A DNA stretch of 64,000 nt from Rhizophlyctis rosea (GCA_027596075.1 JADGJC010000097.1:60622-124621), one strand, 5' to 3'. Numbered from the stretch's first letter, positions 13,173-25,096 are shown. Notes: generated by a model from the letters alone, not told the origin. Program-made: numbers and translations.

Positions 13173-13629
13173 TTGAAGGATTATGGTGGTTATAAGGCTG
13201 CGTAGGTGGTCCACACAGAGACGACTCTGGGAAAAGGGAACGCCAATGCGTGTGGCGGCTTTTGGTAGGTTTGGGAGACGCAGGTGGGGCAAGCGGAAAG
13301 GTGTGCTTAAAGGAAGACAAAAGAAAGGAGGGGAATCGGAAATAAATGTTAGGGAAATCCTGAGTGCATCAGTTTGTCAATCCTGACTCTCCTGCCATGC
13401 AGCAATCATCCTGGTTGAATTTGGATGGAAGGACCCTGATGGTGGCACAGTACCTACTACCCTGGCTGCGGAAAATTGGGCACGGAGGAACTCCACGTTG
13501 GCTTTACCGCAGCTTCACCGAGATCCCTTCCGCTTCAAACAATTGTTTCTTCCGCAAGTGCAGTGGCTATATACCCAGAGGAATGCTTGACCAGCTCCAG
13601 TGTCGCTCAACTGTCAGAGTAAAAGCACA
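13173..13629. promoter_or_regulatory. Shared 5' region of divergent F-box and FAD monooxygenase genes
   Basis: This 457-bp interval separates two oppositely oriented start codons, so it must hold both promoters. No strong TATA box is visible. The call is positional. Confidence 0.4.
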
Positions 13630-15229
13630 ATGACTGATACCCATCCACCTCTCAAAATTTTGGTTGCAGGTGCCGGGATCGCCGGGCCTGCCTTCGCGTT
13701 TTGGCTGCACAAACTCCTTCCCAGCACAAGCATCACTATTCTCGAACGCAGCCCTGCCCCTCGTCTTAGTGGCCAAGCTGTTGATATCCGTGCCGCGGCA
13801 GTGCCAATCGTACAGCGAATGGGTCTGTTGGAGAAAGTGAAGGAGAAAACTACGACAGAAGTGGGCGTACAATTCATCGCGGCCGATGGCAGCGTGGCGG
13901 GCACCTTCCCTGCTTCTGGTGACGTAGAAGCCCAGAGTGCGGTATGCATTTGCCTCTTCTTCTTCTGAATGGTTTCTATGCCTGCACAGCTGGAAAAGGG
14001 CGTGCTTTATGGATAAGTGCTGAGGTGGACATATGCCCATCAAAGCCCATGTTAGGGACGCTTACTCCACGTTTTTCTGTGGGGTTCTTCCCCACAGTGG
14101 ATGGCAAGCCCCTCCTGAACTAACAATACTGTTCATTGACAGACCTCAGAATTTGAAATCTTACGCGGTGACTTGGCGAGCATCTTCTACGACGCCACCA
14201 AAGATTTAGAAAACATCACATATGTCTTTGATGAAATGATCTCGGAAATAGTACAAACAGCAACTCCCGGCAAAGTAGAGGTCACATTTGCAAACAACCA
14301 CCTCCCAACGTCATCCTACGACCTGGTTGTGGGAGCAGATGGACAAAGCTCTCGCACAAGGCGCCTTCTCTTTGACCAAGACATCCCGGATTCGACCAAA
14401 ATGCATGCCCACCTCCGCCGCCTCGGTCAGTACATGGCCTACTTCACCATCCCAAAGGTTGACTCGGATCCGTCCTACGCCCAATGGTATAACGCCCCAA
14501 AAGGTCGCCTCATCTTCCTTCGTCCAGACCCGTACGGAACTCGCCGGGCATACTTTGCTGTCACAGACTCCAATCTCTCCCGTTTTGATGACATTGACGA
14601 CATCCTTTCTCGCCACAACAGCATCAAGGAGCAGAAAGCGTGGCTTGAGCAACAATTCCAAGGCGCTGGGTGGCAGGCGGAGAGAGTGATTGAGGGCATG
14701 AAGACAAGTGATGATTTTTACATGCAGGAGATTGTACAGGTCAAGTTGGATAAGTGGTCGGAGGGGCGTGTGGTGTTGATTGGAGATGCTGCTCATGCAC
14801 CGAGTCCCATTTCAGGAGTGGTAAAGTTTAAGGATTTTTTGCTTATCAGGTCATTACCGGCATACTTCAATACCATCAACCCTAACTCGCCACCCCACCA
14901 AACAGGGCACAGCCTCCGCGATCGTAGGCGCCTACATCCTAGCCGGCGAACTCTCCCTCCACCCCACCAACATACCATTGGCCCTCACCCAATACAAAAC
15001 CCTCTCCCGCCCCTTCATCGAGAACGGACAAAAACTCATCCCAGGCGCTCCGCAAATTGCGAACCCGCAAACAGAGTGGGGTATCAGGGTATTCAATACG
15101 TTCATGGGAATTGTGTCGCATCCGATTTCGCGGAAGGTGGGCGGGGTGTTGCAAAAGGTGTCGAGTTTTACGCCGGCGTTTGGGGGTACGGATTGGAAGT
15201 TGCCGGTTTATGAGGGGATGGGGAAGTGA
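13630..15229 (+). CDS. FAD-dependent monooxygenase (group A/TetX-PHBH type), 437 aa
   Basis: Three exons in phase 0: 13630-13941, 14143-14820 and 14906-15229. All three signatures of class A flavin monooxygenases are visible: the N-terminal Rossmann GAGIAGP (residues 14-20) followed by an acidic strand end (ILERSP); the DG motif in VVGADGQSSRTRR (GADG at 168-171); and the GD motif GDAAHAPSPISG (318-329) that binds the FAD ribityl chain. The length is normal for the family. Such enzymes hydroxylate or epoxidise small aromatic or polyketide substrates with NAD(P)H and O2; the substrate cannot be told from sequence. There is no signal peptide or membrane anchor. The next functional gene, a PhyH-type dioxygenase, is on the same strand about 1.3 kb away. 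The last exon switches abruptly from A/C-rich to G/T-rich near 15065. Confidence 0.88.
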
Positions 15230-15831
15230 TGGGGCCGTGTGGGTATTTTGGGGGGTGACGGGGTTTGGATGGTGATACCTTCCAAGATCATCAAAATGTA
15301 TATAGCTGAAGACAAATGTTGTCATTCTTGCTTGTTGTCTGTCGAGGATCTGATGGCATCGTCTCGATGAGGTTCTGTCAAGGTTTGGTGTGGCACACAA
15401 ATGAACGTCGAGTGAGACCATGATCTGACCGCCGTGTTCACGGACCTGTCTAAATATGGGCGTCTTGTCCAGCCACTTCCCTTAACAAAACATCTGATCA
15501 GGGGGTATATATCCCTTCCTTACCGTAAAAGCCATGAATCTGCTCTGATGGAAGCCTGTGAAAACAAAAACTCGCATTAGCTCCATTATGGATAAACGCC
15601 GTTATGGGATTTGCGCCTAAGCCAGCAACACGCTAACTGCTGATTGCAATTGAGCAGTCAGCCTTGCGATTCTTACCACACGTCTTCGCAAAAATGTTTG
15701 GACTTCCTGGTTCCAGACGGACCGTCCCAAAGTATTACACTGCGTTCCGTGATGAAGAAAAACAGAGACAGGCACTGAATCCCCAGCCCGCCGTCACTGC
15801 GTTCCGCGGCGCCTGGGCATTCAATCCCTAG
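15230..15831. other. Intergenic region with a TATA-like element
   Basis: A GGGTATATATCCC-type sequence near 15502-15515 could be a TATA box for a transcript beginning downstream. A 45-codon frame starting at ATG 15694 ends at TAG 15829, in the same frame as the following F-box-like open stretch. CACTGCGTTCCG occurs twice, near 15738 and 15796. Confidence 0.4.
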
Positions 15832-16335
15832 CCCACACTCATACCATCATCCCCACCACCACCCACACCCGTCTCGACACCCTTCACAACCCTCCTCACC
15901 CACCTCTCTCTCGACCCATTACTAGCCTTCATCATCTCCCTACGCGATATCTTCACTCTCCGCGCTACGTCTCGCGAACTTCGAAACATCTTCCGCCCAG
16001 AGGATATGGTGAAAGGATGGTGTCAGCTTTTAGAAGAGGGAGAGGACATTGCAAACATGTTGCTTGTCTCGACGGATCTGAGTGGTTTGAGCAACGATTT
16101 GCATCCGGTGGAATGGGATCGTCGACGAGATTTGGGAGGGTTGGGTGTGCTCGACTTCAAGTTGACATTGAATTGGTCGAGCAGGAGACTTCGAAAGCTT
16201 TTTCGTCGCTGTGGGGGTATGACTGCCGCATTTCCAGGAGCCGGAGCATCACAAGCTTGTATAGTAGGCGCCTTTGCGGGAGGTTTGAAACTACTGATAT
16301 ATGTCAATCATCCTCGTAACGTTGATGATCTTTGA
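15832..16335 (+). CDS. F-box-like protein, incomplete or broken 5' end
   Basis: The frame is open from just after TAG 15829 to the stop at 16333-16335, but its first ATG is at 16006, downstream of the recognisable part. The 5' part reads LLTHLSLDPLLAFIISLRDI then FTLRATSRELRNIFRPED, an F-box-like pattern (hydrophobic helix, then the L-R-x-T-S-R-x-L-R core). The remainder has no known domain. Either a short upstream exon is spliced in at CCCTAG|CC, just after 15831, or the TAG is a nonsense mutation and the ATG at 15694 marks the original start, making this a pseudogene. It is unrelated in sequence to the F-box gene at 11727 beyond the domain. Confidence 0.4.
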   Translation, partial: PTLIPSSPPPPTPVSTPFTTLLTHLSLDPLLAFIISLRDIFTLRATSRELRNIFRPEDMVKGWCQLLEEGEDIANMLLVSTDLSGLSNDLHPVEWDRRRDLGGLGVLDFKLTLNWSSRRLRKLFRRCGGMTAAFPGAGASQACIVGAFAGGLKLLIYVNHPRNVDDL

Positions 16336-16517
16336 TATGTCGGGTGTGCAATGCGCAATCTGGCCCGACGGAGGGGAAGTGACTGTATAGTAAGGTCACA
16401 CAAATGAACACAAGGGCGCGTCGCACAGTCACGCTTCAACGCCTTGGACTGCTGAAACTTCTTCCCTTGTCCTTCCTGCTCCCCTCACTCTCTTCCACAA
16501 AGTAAATTCACAACATC

Positions 16518-17342
16518 ATGAACGCCCACCTCACTGCCCTTCTCTCCGTGCTCCGGAAAAAAGATACCTCCACCATACCTCAAAACCCCGTCCAATTGTC
16601 CGCCGAGCAAAGCGAAGCCTTTCAACGCGATGGGTACATCATTCTCCCTAGCTTCTTCGATAGCACCACCCTCGCCCAGATAGTCCACCACTTCGCCACT
16701 GTTATGGAGGCAAATCGAAACCGTCTTCAAACCCCTGTCCAACGGAACAACGGCATCAGCCACTTCTTGGACAAATCCCCCGAGCTTGCTGCACTCTTAC
16801 TCGACGACCCCCGCATTCAACAAATTGCTAGAGACCTCGTCGGCACAGACTACATCCATATTGGTTCTGACGCCCACTTCTATCAGTCCAACACAAGATG
16901 GCATTCCGATTACTACCACAAATACAACACTTACCTTAAATTCATGATGTACCTCGACCCCGTTACGCCAGAGACCGGCTGCCTCCGCGTCGTCCCCGGC
17001 TCCCACGTCTACACCGAAAAGGAAGCAGAAACGCGTGATGACCTACGACACTCAACAGAGACCATGACACCTTCCTATTGCCCAAACCATGTCAGTGTAC
17101 CCACAGTCCCCGGCGACCTTGTCATTTTCAACCACAATCTCCTCCATGCTAGTTTTGGTGGGGCACCGGATCGGCGTGCATTGGCGTTCAATATGTGCTC
17201 CAGACCCCGCACTGACCAGGAACGTGATGACGTGCAGGCTTTTTTGGCACGACAGTATGGAGACTGCACGGGAGTGTGGGAGAGTGGGGGTGAGGAGCGG
17301 AGAAAGCATCTGGATTTGGTGAAGCAGCTTCAGCTTCGGTGA
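16518..17342 (+). CDS. Phytanoyl-CoA dioxygenase (PhyH) family Fe(II)/2-oxoglutarate oxygenase, 274 aa
   Basis: An intronless gene with a clean ATG at 16518. The frame has the PhyH layout: an opening FQRDGYIILPSFF strand-helix, the Fe-binding HxD in NTRWHSDYY (H129, D131), the distal histidine in FNHNLLHASFGG (H210) and the 2-oxoglutarate-binding arginine in DRRALAFN (R219/R220). Between them are LDPVTPETGCLRVVPGSH and VPGDLVIF, typical of the jelly-roll. The length is normal and all catalytic residues are present, so it should be active. The family hydroxylates fatty acyl-CoAs, halogenates or modifies secondary metabolites; the substrate is not inferable. No PTS1 is apparent at the C-terminus (KQLQLR). 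Its neighbour, the FAD monooxygenase, suggests a shared oxidative pathway, but this rests on proximity alone. Confidence 0.88.
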   Translation: MNAHLTALLSVLRKKDTSTIPQNPVQLSAEQSEAFQRDGYIILPSFFDSTTLAQIVHHFATVMEANRNRLQTPVQRNNGISHFLDKSPELAALLLDDPRIQQIARDLVGTDYIHIGSDAHFYQSNTRWHSDYYHKYNTYLKFMMYLDPVTPETGCLRVVPGSHVYTEKEAETRDDLRHSTETMTPSYCPNHVSVPTVPGDLVIFNHNLLHASFGGAPDRRALAFNMCSRPRTDQERDDVQAFLARQYGDCTGVWESGGEERRKHLDLVKQLQLR

Positions 17343-18450
17343 GGGTATTGGCAGATTCTGAGTGTACTGGCTGGGTTGGTGAATATCACAGTAGCCGGTC
17401 ATTGGTCCATACCGAATATACTTTGTGTAAGAATTACATAAGCTATCAATTATTTGAAACACAGCAGTCAATGTATCTTCAGATGATTTTCCTTTCTTCC
17501 AGTACTTCATCATTCATTCATTCGTTCTCCATCATGGGGTGACCACATCAACAAGTCCACCATATCTTATCGCTGAATGCTATGAATGTCGTCAAGCCCT
17601 CTTTCTTTGCATTTAAATCCACGTAAGTAAAGAATGGGAGCACGTCCAAAGAAATGAGTCCGAGAAGGTGAGGGGATTGAGGATTATAATGGCTGGTGAT
17701 GACAGTCGTGAACTCAGTTGTCACTGGAAGGACATATACGTCAATTCAACAAAGAAGCACGCCATTTTTGTCGGACATTGGTGCAACTTCTTGTGCATGT
17801 GCCGACCAGACGATACAAATGTGGAACGACACAAGTCATTACTCAATAGGAAGTATTCTTACGCAAGCGCGTTCTAGTTCCAAAGTGCTGAGGTGAACAC
17901 TCCCGCATCTGCGGCAGAACAACAAGGCTGTTTTTCCGCGGAAATACTCTTAGCGACCAGATCTTTTTTGACTTAGTCAATCACAAGTGCTGAACGGTGC
18001 ACGTCCCAACTTACAATTCACGAGGGAATGTAGGTGAAGTGGGTGAGGTATGTCCTGGCTGGCCCATTCTCTCTTGACTTAACTCGAAGTATGGCCAGCG
18101 AAAGGAGAGTGCCGCTTGCCGCATGTCTACGCAACCACGCCCGAAGGCCACTTTCCACCTTCCAGTCATCATATTCCCTTTGCTGTGCTGTGTGCACCCA
18201 GCAAGGCTTCTAAGTCGATGCAATGGGTCGTTCAATATCTACACCCGCCGTATGGGATTAGCAGCAGTGCAGCAGCAAGACTTGGGAATGCCACAATTGA
18301 AACATGCGGTTTCTTTTGTGCCCTTCATCGCACATCGAAGCGACATCCCCACAACTCAAGACAGCTCGAGACTAAGGAATAGATGAAGATAGCAAAAAGT
18401 CAGGTAAAGACCCCGCTCCACGGGCTCGAGTCGACATCTCAATACTTCCC
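17343..18450. other. Intergenic region, no gene seen
   Basis: No frame has a domain, signal peptide or coding-like codon use. No repeat structure was recognised. Confidence 0.4.
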
Positions 18451-18681
18451 CTACATTCTTACCACCGCATTACCCACCATTGCTAATCCCATCATCGCAA
18501 ATCCCCTCTCCTGCAACGAACTCCAACGCTCCACAATGGCGCCCGTAAATCCAAAACCCAAAGACATACCACCCATAGAGAGAACTCCAACGCGAGCATG
18601 AAACATCCTCACTATGCCCTTTTCCCCGATCGTAGGAACTGCTTCGATGATCTCGTTGACGAAGGCCGCCGCCTTCCCAAG
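18451..18681 (-). CDS. Orphan exon of an unknown protein, 76 codons to the stop
   Basis: A minus-strand frame runs from a plausible acceptor (GAGCGTAG at about 18689-18682) to TAG at 18451-18453. It encodes an amphipathic start (LGKAAAFVNEIIEAVPTIG) then a Gly/Met-rich hydrophobic stretch (VLSMGGMSLGFGFTGAIVER) and ends MVGNAVVRM. That looks like one membrane or helical-hairpin segment. I could not find an upstream exon that joins in phase and starts with ATG. It is either the last exon of a small gene or a relic. I do not recognise the family. Confidence 0.3.
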   Translation of the reverse strand, partial: LGKAAAFVNEIIEAVPTIGEKGIVRMFHARVGVLSMGGMSLGFGFTGAIVERWSSLQERGFAMMGLAMVGNAVVRM

Positions 18682-21489
18682 CTACGCTCGACATCCATGA
18701 CATCAATCTGTCAAGTCTACCTCCGCTGGAATGACATAGCATCAGCTGCCCAGTACTTCCCTCCCACCCCGGTCGAATTTCTTTTTGTGCCTCGCCCGAA
18801 AACTGCCTTCATGCTGCTTTTCCGCGTTCTATTTCAACAAGATCAAATCGTTTCAGAGGACTTGCAAATTAGTAAAGTGGTCGCTATTGACTCCGTCGCA
18901 CCTAATTCCCTCTCCTTTCCACTGTGGAAATGAAATCGTCAAGATGAGTGATGGTCCCTGTCAAATTAGTATCGCGATGCGGTATCGTGATTCCTCCGAC
19001 AAGCGTGAATCTTCATGATTTTGTCCCATTCGTTTCGTTTTTTCTGGGCTCCATATCCTTCTCCGCACCTCATGATGTCAGAAAGAAGCCCTATCCGTGC
19101 CATTCCTTAATATGTACTCGCACTCCCAGTCAGGCGCATTGAAGATGTGTGGGTTGTGCGGGAATCTCCATGTTCCACCATTGGATATGAACAGATATCA
19201 TCTATCTGTCATTCGATCACGCCCAATGGTGGCAGACCTAAATGACCTACGCAACAGATCCATGCAGTCATGAACGCTTGATCCACATTTCACACCAACG
19301 TTCACACTTTTATGTCCCCTTAGCTCATCGATTGAAGGGACGTAATCTGATTAGCACTGTGCGGGTGTTGTGTTCGACCAGCAAAGGAAAACGGGCCAAC
19401 GATTGCCAAAACCAAAAGCTCAAGTTTGAAAGCTACAAGTTCATGATCTGCTGGAGGTAACTTCTGCCAGCGTGATCATAGTGTCAATGCATTGAGGGAA
19501 GAGCATTTTCGGGGCCACGAAGTGTAGAACGGCCACACCTAGTGGGCATACTGGACGACTACCAGCTGAGACATTTCAAAAATTAGCGTCAGAACACAGC
19601 ATTGGACGTTGGCTACCCTACAACCTTCTCCATATGATGGACGAGCCTGCAGCAACTTCTTTTTGCCTACCAACGGAGGTTTGCCTCAGGGGAGCGTTGC
19701 TTCATAAAGTCAGACGACAACCCATCAGACCATACCATGCTGGAACCTCACTCAGGCCTCATGACACGCCGCCGCCCCCAAACTTCCAAGTCCTTGAATG
19801 TGCATAAGTTGCCGAGAGGTGACTTGTCATCATGTTCCCCATGCAAAAAAAAACAGCGATGCGCCAGCGATTTGCATGACCTCACAGAGTTTGCACCTCT
19901 CTCAGGGACACGACCGACACATCGCACAAGTATACGTCCACGACATCCATGCCAATCTGCATGCCCGTCGAACTCCAATTGATCTTTTGCATGTAACGCG
20001 CAATGCCATTCAACCAGCATTGCTGACCTGCTCAAGGTTTGGTACCAAAATCTTGCCTTTGGGCGTCACAGTCTTGATGTCTGAACCTGCAGCTCCCACA
20101 AGGGACTGAACTACCCCGGATGGAAAGACCCTCAAGTTCCACCATCTGCCTAGTATCATATTTCTTACTTGAGAGGGGATGCCGTTGCTCAACCTCGCGC
20201 AGGTCGACGCAAGTTTGAGATATGCTTGTTAACGCTGGTGCGTGATTTTGCCCGGTCAAAAGATTTCATCTTCAAATATAGGACTAGTTCTAGCCATCTC
20301 ACATCAAGTGCGGCAAAGACACACATCAGGATTGCGTCTGTTCCAAACAGAACCCTTCCCACTGGGTACCTTGTTTGGTGATTTTTTTCTATAGACTCGG
20401 CGACGTACCAAATGTCCAGCTAGCATCCGGTCATTCAAAATTCATTGGCTTTATGGTCAATGAGGTTTCGTGGGCCTTGATCTCAAAACAGGTGTGGACT
20501 AAAAATGATACATGGTATCTCAGCATGCTTTCAAATGCACTGAAGCACTTAGCAAATCTCCTAAACTTGTCCCTTTCTTTTTCCCCAGCTTTGGAGAATC
20601 GGGCGGCCAGAGCAATGAACGAAACCCACCACATGACCCGTGTATCGCATAGTTCGCATCCCTCAAGCGCCTTACGGTTGGGGAGCGAAGCTTGCCATGG
20701 ATTCATCCGAGGAAATTCAGTTTATAGACGACAGAGATAGTACAGATGTCTTGAGGGTATGAAGGCACTCAACATTCCCTGCAACAATAGTAGCGGTTGT
20801 CAGACAAAAGTTGACAAACTTCATAGTTGAATGCTATAGGTCGGGCCAATTCCTCTTTGCACCTTTCTGAAATGGGTAGAATAATATTCCGAAGGAGACA
20901 AGTGAAAACTTGGCATTCAATGGGGGGGACGTCCAAAGGTTTTGCATTGCCCTGCATTCCTTCTAGAAACACGCACTGCTTGAACGGAGACGCCCCTAGC
21001 CATTTCCGACATTTCCACTTCAAAAGGCGGAAGTTGGCATTTGGCCTAGACAGATTGCCAATCTGCTTTAAGACGCAGCGGAAACATCTGCAACTAGTCA
21101 TAGCACAAATGAATGCCCGTCCAGTGGCAGATAAGGGAGCTGAACCCACAGCTTCAAGTGCCTGATGAAAGTGGGGAGGAGGGGTGGAATAATGCCTGTG
21201 TCATTCTTGGAGCGAACCGTAAACTAATCAAGAAACCGACATGAATAACATCAAACACATGGGACGACGGATGAGAGAGCTCAAAAGGCTTCAAGGACGG
21301 CTTGGTGTGCATAACAGTCACCACAACTTCCAGAGATCTCTTTTCCTACTATCTCCCCCCATCCCTCCACTCCGGCCAGCACTGGTGGCAGCACACGGGA
21401 CTTTTGGCGCTAGATTCGACCTTGCTGCAACGCGGAAAAAAGAAAAGTAAGAAACGCGTCGCAACCGGTCGACCTGGTTCTGGCGCTGC
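18682..21489. other. Intergenic region, no gene seen
   Basis: Short frames only. A minus-strand frame at 20769-21149 is the longest open stretch, with many Cys and Arg, but it has no recognisable motif and no coding-like third-position bias. Confidence 0.35.
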
Positions 21490-21835
21490 AGCATGCTTCT
21501 GGGGCACGTCCATATTTGATTTATTTCTTAGAATTTGACGAATTGCAGGATGGTCTCACATCGGCAAGGTTAATAATGCGCGAAAAAAAAAACAAACACT
21601 TTTGGAAATCTCCCAGAGATGAATTTGAGATTCGGGATGCTGAATATGCTGAGTCGTGTCTTGTAAGATCCATGATGACCCATCTTTTGGGGAAGATACT
21701 AGCAGTCCTATTCAGTCTTGATCAAGGAATTCTCGTCTAGTCCAACTCATGGTAGATGCGGGCGGGAACAAATTGCATGATATGCATGTTGACGTGATGC
21801 TGCTGGTGGGTTGTCCTAACCCAACTGCCCTAAAA
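21490..21835. repeat. Diverged direct repeat, copy 1
   Basis: This stretch aligns by eye with 23660-23995 in the same orientation. Shared landmarks include TTTCTTxxxxTTTGAC followed by TTGCAGG, GAAAxTCTCxCAGAGA, CGGGATxGCTGAA, TGCTGAG, and GCATGTTGACxTGATGCTG followed by GTGGGxTGTC. Divergence is high with small indels. It is probably an old interspersed element; the true ends are unknown. Confidence 0.6.
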
Positions 21836-23546
21836 TGAAAAAAAGTACAATGTGGGCAAAAGATGGTGATATGTTGGGAGTCTCTTCTACCGGCATTAAC
21901 ACTCAGAACACGTCAAGTCCAATACCCAAATGGCGAAGAAGCATCCTCGGACTAACAAAGTGCGGCACGGCTGTGACTGACCAATCTGGAACGCTGATCA
22001 TGACAGTTTTCAGAAGACGGCGAACAACGTTAAAAAGCAACATTGGGTGCCGGCTGCCCAAACAGTCCGCTCCATTAATGAACAGAATTTGGTGGAGATC
22101 TTTTTGCCTATGGACGTAATCTCTCCATATCAGAGCCCCAGCGAAGAAAGTGCATGACAGCCATACCATGGACAGACCCATTTCATTGCTCGCTCTATGC
22201 CAGTGTTTCTGGCAAGAAGAAACAGCTCCAGCAAGTGCACCTTTGATGTTCTCCATATGGGAAAAAAGTAAGTTGCCGATCATCTCAAATGCCGTCACAG
22301 GGTTGATACCTTGACAGGGACGTGGTGGAAAGCGCAGCGATTTCCGAGTCGCACAATGGACATGTCTGCAGACTTCGTACCGTCCTGCACCATAAGGTGT
22401 TTGGCGTCTTGGACACATAGTGTCTCATAAGATAAAAGAGTCTCAACATGGATCCATATCTAATCCTCCCTTTGACCGTTGAATTTCAATGCCTAAAGCA
22501 GACCTTCCACGGATTTCGAAACCTCAATGCATCGTAGGGCTGTCTAAGCATTTCAAATGAAGCGACAGGGCCGATCCTCATATCGCCCATGGTAATGGAC
22601 ACTAGTGATGAAGTCCACCATGTTCTGTCCACGCTCTCATCTCCCAAGCTCCCCGGATGGACAAAAGATTTCGTCATCATCATGGGACCTGTAGTACCCT
22701 TTTCGAGGAAGAATCCGTTGTGACTGACGCGGCAGAGTTTCATATCAGCATCGCCTCTGGATCAGCCAGAACCCTTCTGTATGCGGAACGGACTGCACTA
22801 CTGCTCTTTTCCCTTGAGGGTCAATATGATAACTTCTTGGATGGCTACTGATACTTAAACAATCACATCGCACCCCAACCATTCCGAAAAGTTTCAAACG
22901 CGAGGAGTCGTGTCAGTAAACGTGGCATCAGTCGCTTGACTATTCCTAGCTGAGCGTCTTCCGGACCCATTCTGGCAAACGAGCCTCCTACAATCCCAAT
23001 TCGCAGCACTGACAATCAAGCAGGGTTTCCGAGCATGTTGATACGGTCAAGCACCGGAAGCTCTTCCAACTCTGACACTATATCCCATTTTTCCCTCATG
23101 CCGTTGGAGTCGCAGTCAAGAAAAGAGTCGGGGAGGATAAGACGATAGCTGTCGATGTCTCTGTTTAGCGCTTTGCCAGTGGACTAATCCATGATGTTCC
23201 TCCAATTGTCCCATGCCGGCATGCATAGTACCATATATGCGGAAGTCTCGGCACTGCACAAATGCAATGACCATGAACAAAAATCGTTGCACCTTCACAC
23301 AAATCAGCTCAAAAACACCATGCCGCAACTCGCGAAACAAAACGAGTTCATCTTTAACGGCAAGTGCAAATGACTCAAACGAAACCTCAAAAAACCAAAA
23401 AGATTGTTACTGACGAAAATGTCCTGAAAGGCGTGCCGCCAAGTGACCGGCTGAGCGACTCCGGCTTGATTGAACAACGGCACCTTCTAGCATATCGTTC
23501 ATTTGGGCTCATTTACACCCCAGCACCCAGCACCTTTCTAACTAGT
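21836..23546. other. Intergenic region up to the assembly gap
   Basis: A minus-strand ATG frame at 21903-22418 (171 codons) has two hydrophobic stretches, including GLSMVWLSCTFFAGALIW, but no recognisable family and no third-position bias, so I do not call it a gene. Nothing else is supportable. Confidence 0.35.
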
Positions 23547-23592
23547 NNNNNNNNNNNNNNNNNNNNNNNNNNNNNNNNNNNNNNNNNNNNNN
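23547..23592. other. Assembly gap (46 N)
   Basis: A run of 46 undetermined bases. It is preceded by ACTAGT and followed by about 50 bases that are almost pure C/G (23593-23643), which probably caused the failed assembly or is itself low-quality sequence. Frames crossing it are meaningless. Confidence 0.98.
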
Positions 23593-23659
23593 CCCCCCCG
23601 CACCCCCCCCCCGCCCCCGCGCGCGCCCCGCCCCCCCCGCCGCAGACATTGTCTATCCA

Positions 23660-23995
23660 TTTCCGGCGCCCGCGTGCGCCAAAGCATAATTCCCCAATTA
23701 CATGATGCATGTTTCTTGGCGTTTGACATCTTGCAGGCGTTTACGGTTGATAATCCACAAAAAGGAACCTGTTTTTGAAAATCTCGCAGAGAAGGGGTCA
23801 GAGTCGGGATAGCTGAAACTTGCTGAGCATGCCGAGTCCGAGTTTTGCAGTTTCTATCATGGTTCATCTTCCCGGACCGGACCGGCAATGTTATGCAGTG
23901 AAGGAAGAAATTTTCCGTCCTCATGGTGGACGCGTGCAGAATGCATGTTGACTTGATGCTGATTGTGGGATGTCTCTATCCTATCTGCCTTTCGG
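23660..23995. repeat. Diverged direct repeat, copy 2
   Basis: Partner of 21490-21835, lying immediately to the right of the gap. The best-preserved block is near 23938-23960 (ATGCATGTTGACTTGATGCTG versus ATGCATGTTGACGTGATGCTG in copy 1). Confidence 0.6.
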
Positions 23996-25096
23996 ATGTG
24001 GGGGCATCTCCATGTAAATCAACATATAGTTATGGGGTATCCGTCATCCCTCGGTTAAAGCAGCCAAAAATTTGCAGTTCTGGTCCATATTGTGATTGTG
24101 GTCCCCTTTTCCCCCCTTTCGAACCCACGATGGGCCGACGGTCCTCTCTTGTTCATCATTGTGAATTGTAATTTTCTTCGTCCATAAACAGTCCAGCAGG
24201 ACGGCAGTAGGGACCATTCATCTGACCTGCCCAACCGTCCTTTTTTCTGGTGTCTCAGCTTCCGCTAAGTAGCCGCCTTGAACTGCTTCACATCATGAAA
24301 ACCCTTCTCTAAAGAAGTGAAGTTACCCACAAAGGAGTTATATTAATTCCTTCGTTATGTATTCATATTGGGTTGGCAACTTTTTTTTTTACTTCTTGAT
24401 GATCCATCAGGATGCTCAAGAAAAATACAAAAAAACAAGATTGCGAGACGCCGCAAGATGTTTCATTTCACGGAGCTGGGAACGACCAGTGAAAGCATGT
24501 AGGGGAAAAAGACCGACTCGAACTGTCCCACTATGATTCCTGATGCCTCATGTGAAAGAGAGTTCTGTCACTTCAAATGGCTGCAAAGTGTGTGCAAACT
24601 CCCGAACATAACCTCCCACCTCAATTCCCCAAACCACCCTCCTCTCCCCTTTATCGAACCGTCCCCTCCGGCAAGTACCAAAAATCCCCATCACGAAAAC
24701 TAACGAACGTGACGCCTTCAGCAAAAGACCGTGAAAAAAAAAGTAATGACAGCCGAAAAGAACGTCCCGTTCATGATCCCACCTGGACTAACAGCCGCCC
24801 CCCTACTTGAATAGCACAAAATCACAAGCAGGACCCCCAACGAAATGCGAAGAGAACCTCGTAAACGGGACAGATCTCCATACACCATTTTAGGAATAGA
24901 CCTCCGAAAAAAGAGAGAAACAACAGACTCATATGAAGACTCAGCGCATTATGTGCAAATTGGATGTAACACATACACTCACGATATATTCAAACAATAT
25001 GACTATTCACACCCATAAACAAGAAACTAAAGATCTGTACTTCTACATATCTACTCAGGGTATATTAGACACCATGTATTTACCTATACTACACTC
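23996..25096. other. Intergenic region downstream of the Q-rich gene
   Basis: No gene seen. The part from about 24570 onward is A/C-rich and adjoins the 3' end of the minus-strand gene ending at 25097, so it may include its 3' UTR. Confidence 0.35.

Noticed and set aside
21903..22418. 171-codon minus-strand frame with hydrophobic segments
   Set aside because: It has an ATG but no third-position bias, family resemblance or exon context; kept only as a note in the intergenic entry.
23364..23924. Frames crossing the N run
   Set aside because: They pass through undetermined bases and an extreme C/G tract; any translation there is meaningless.
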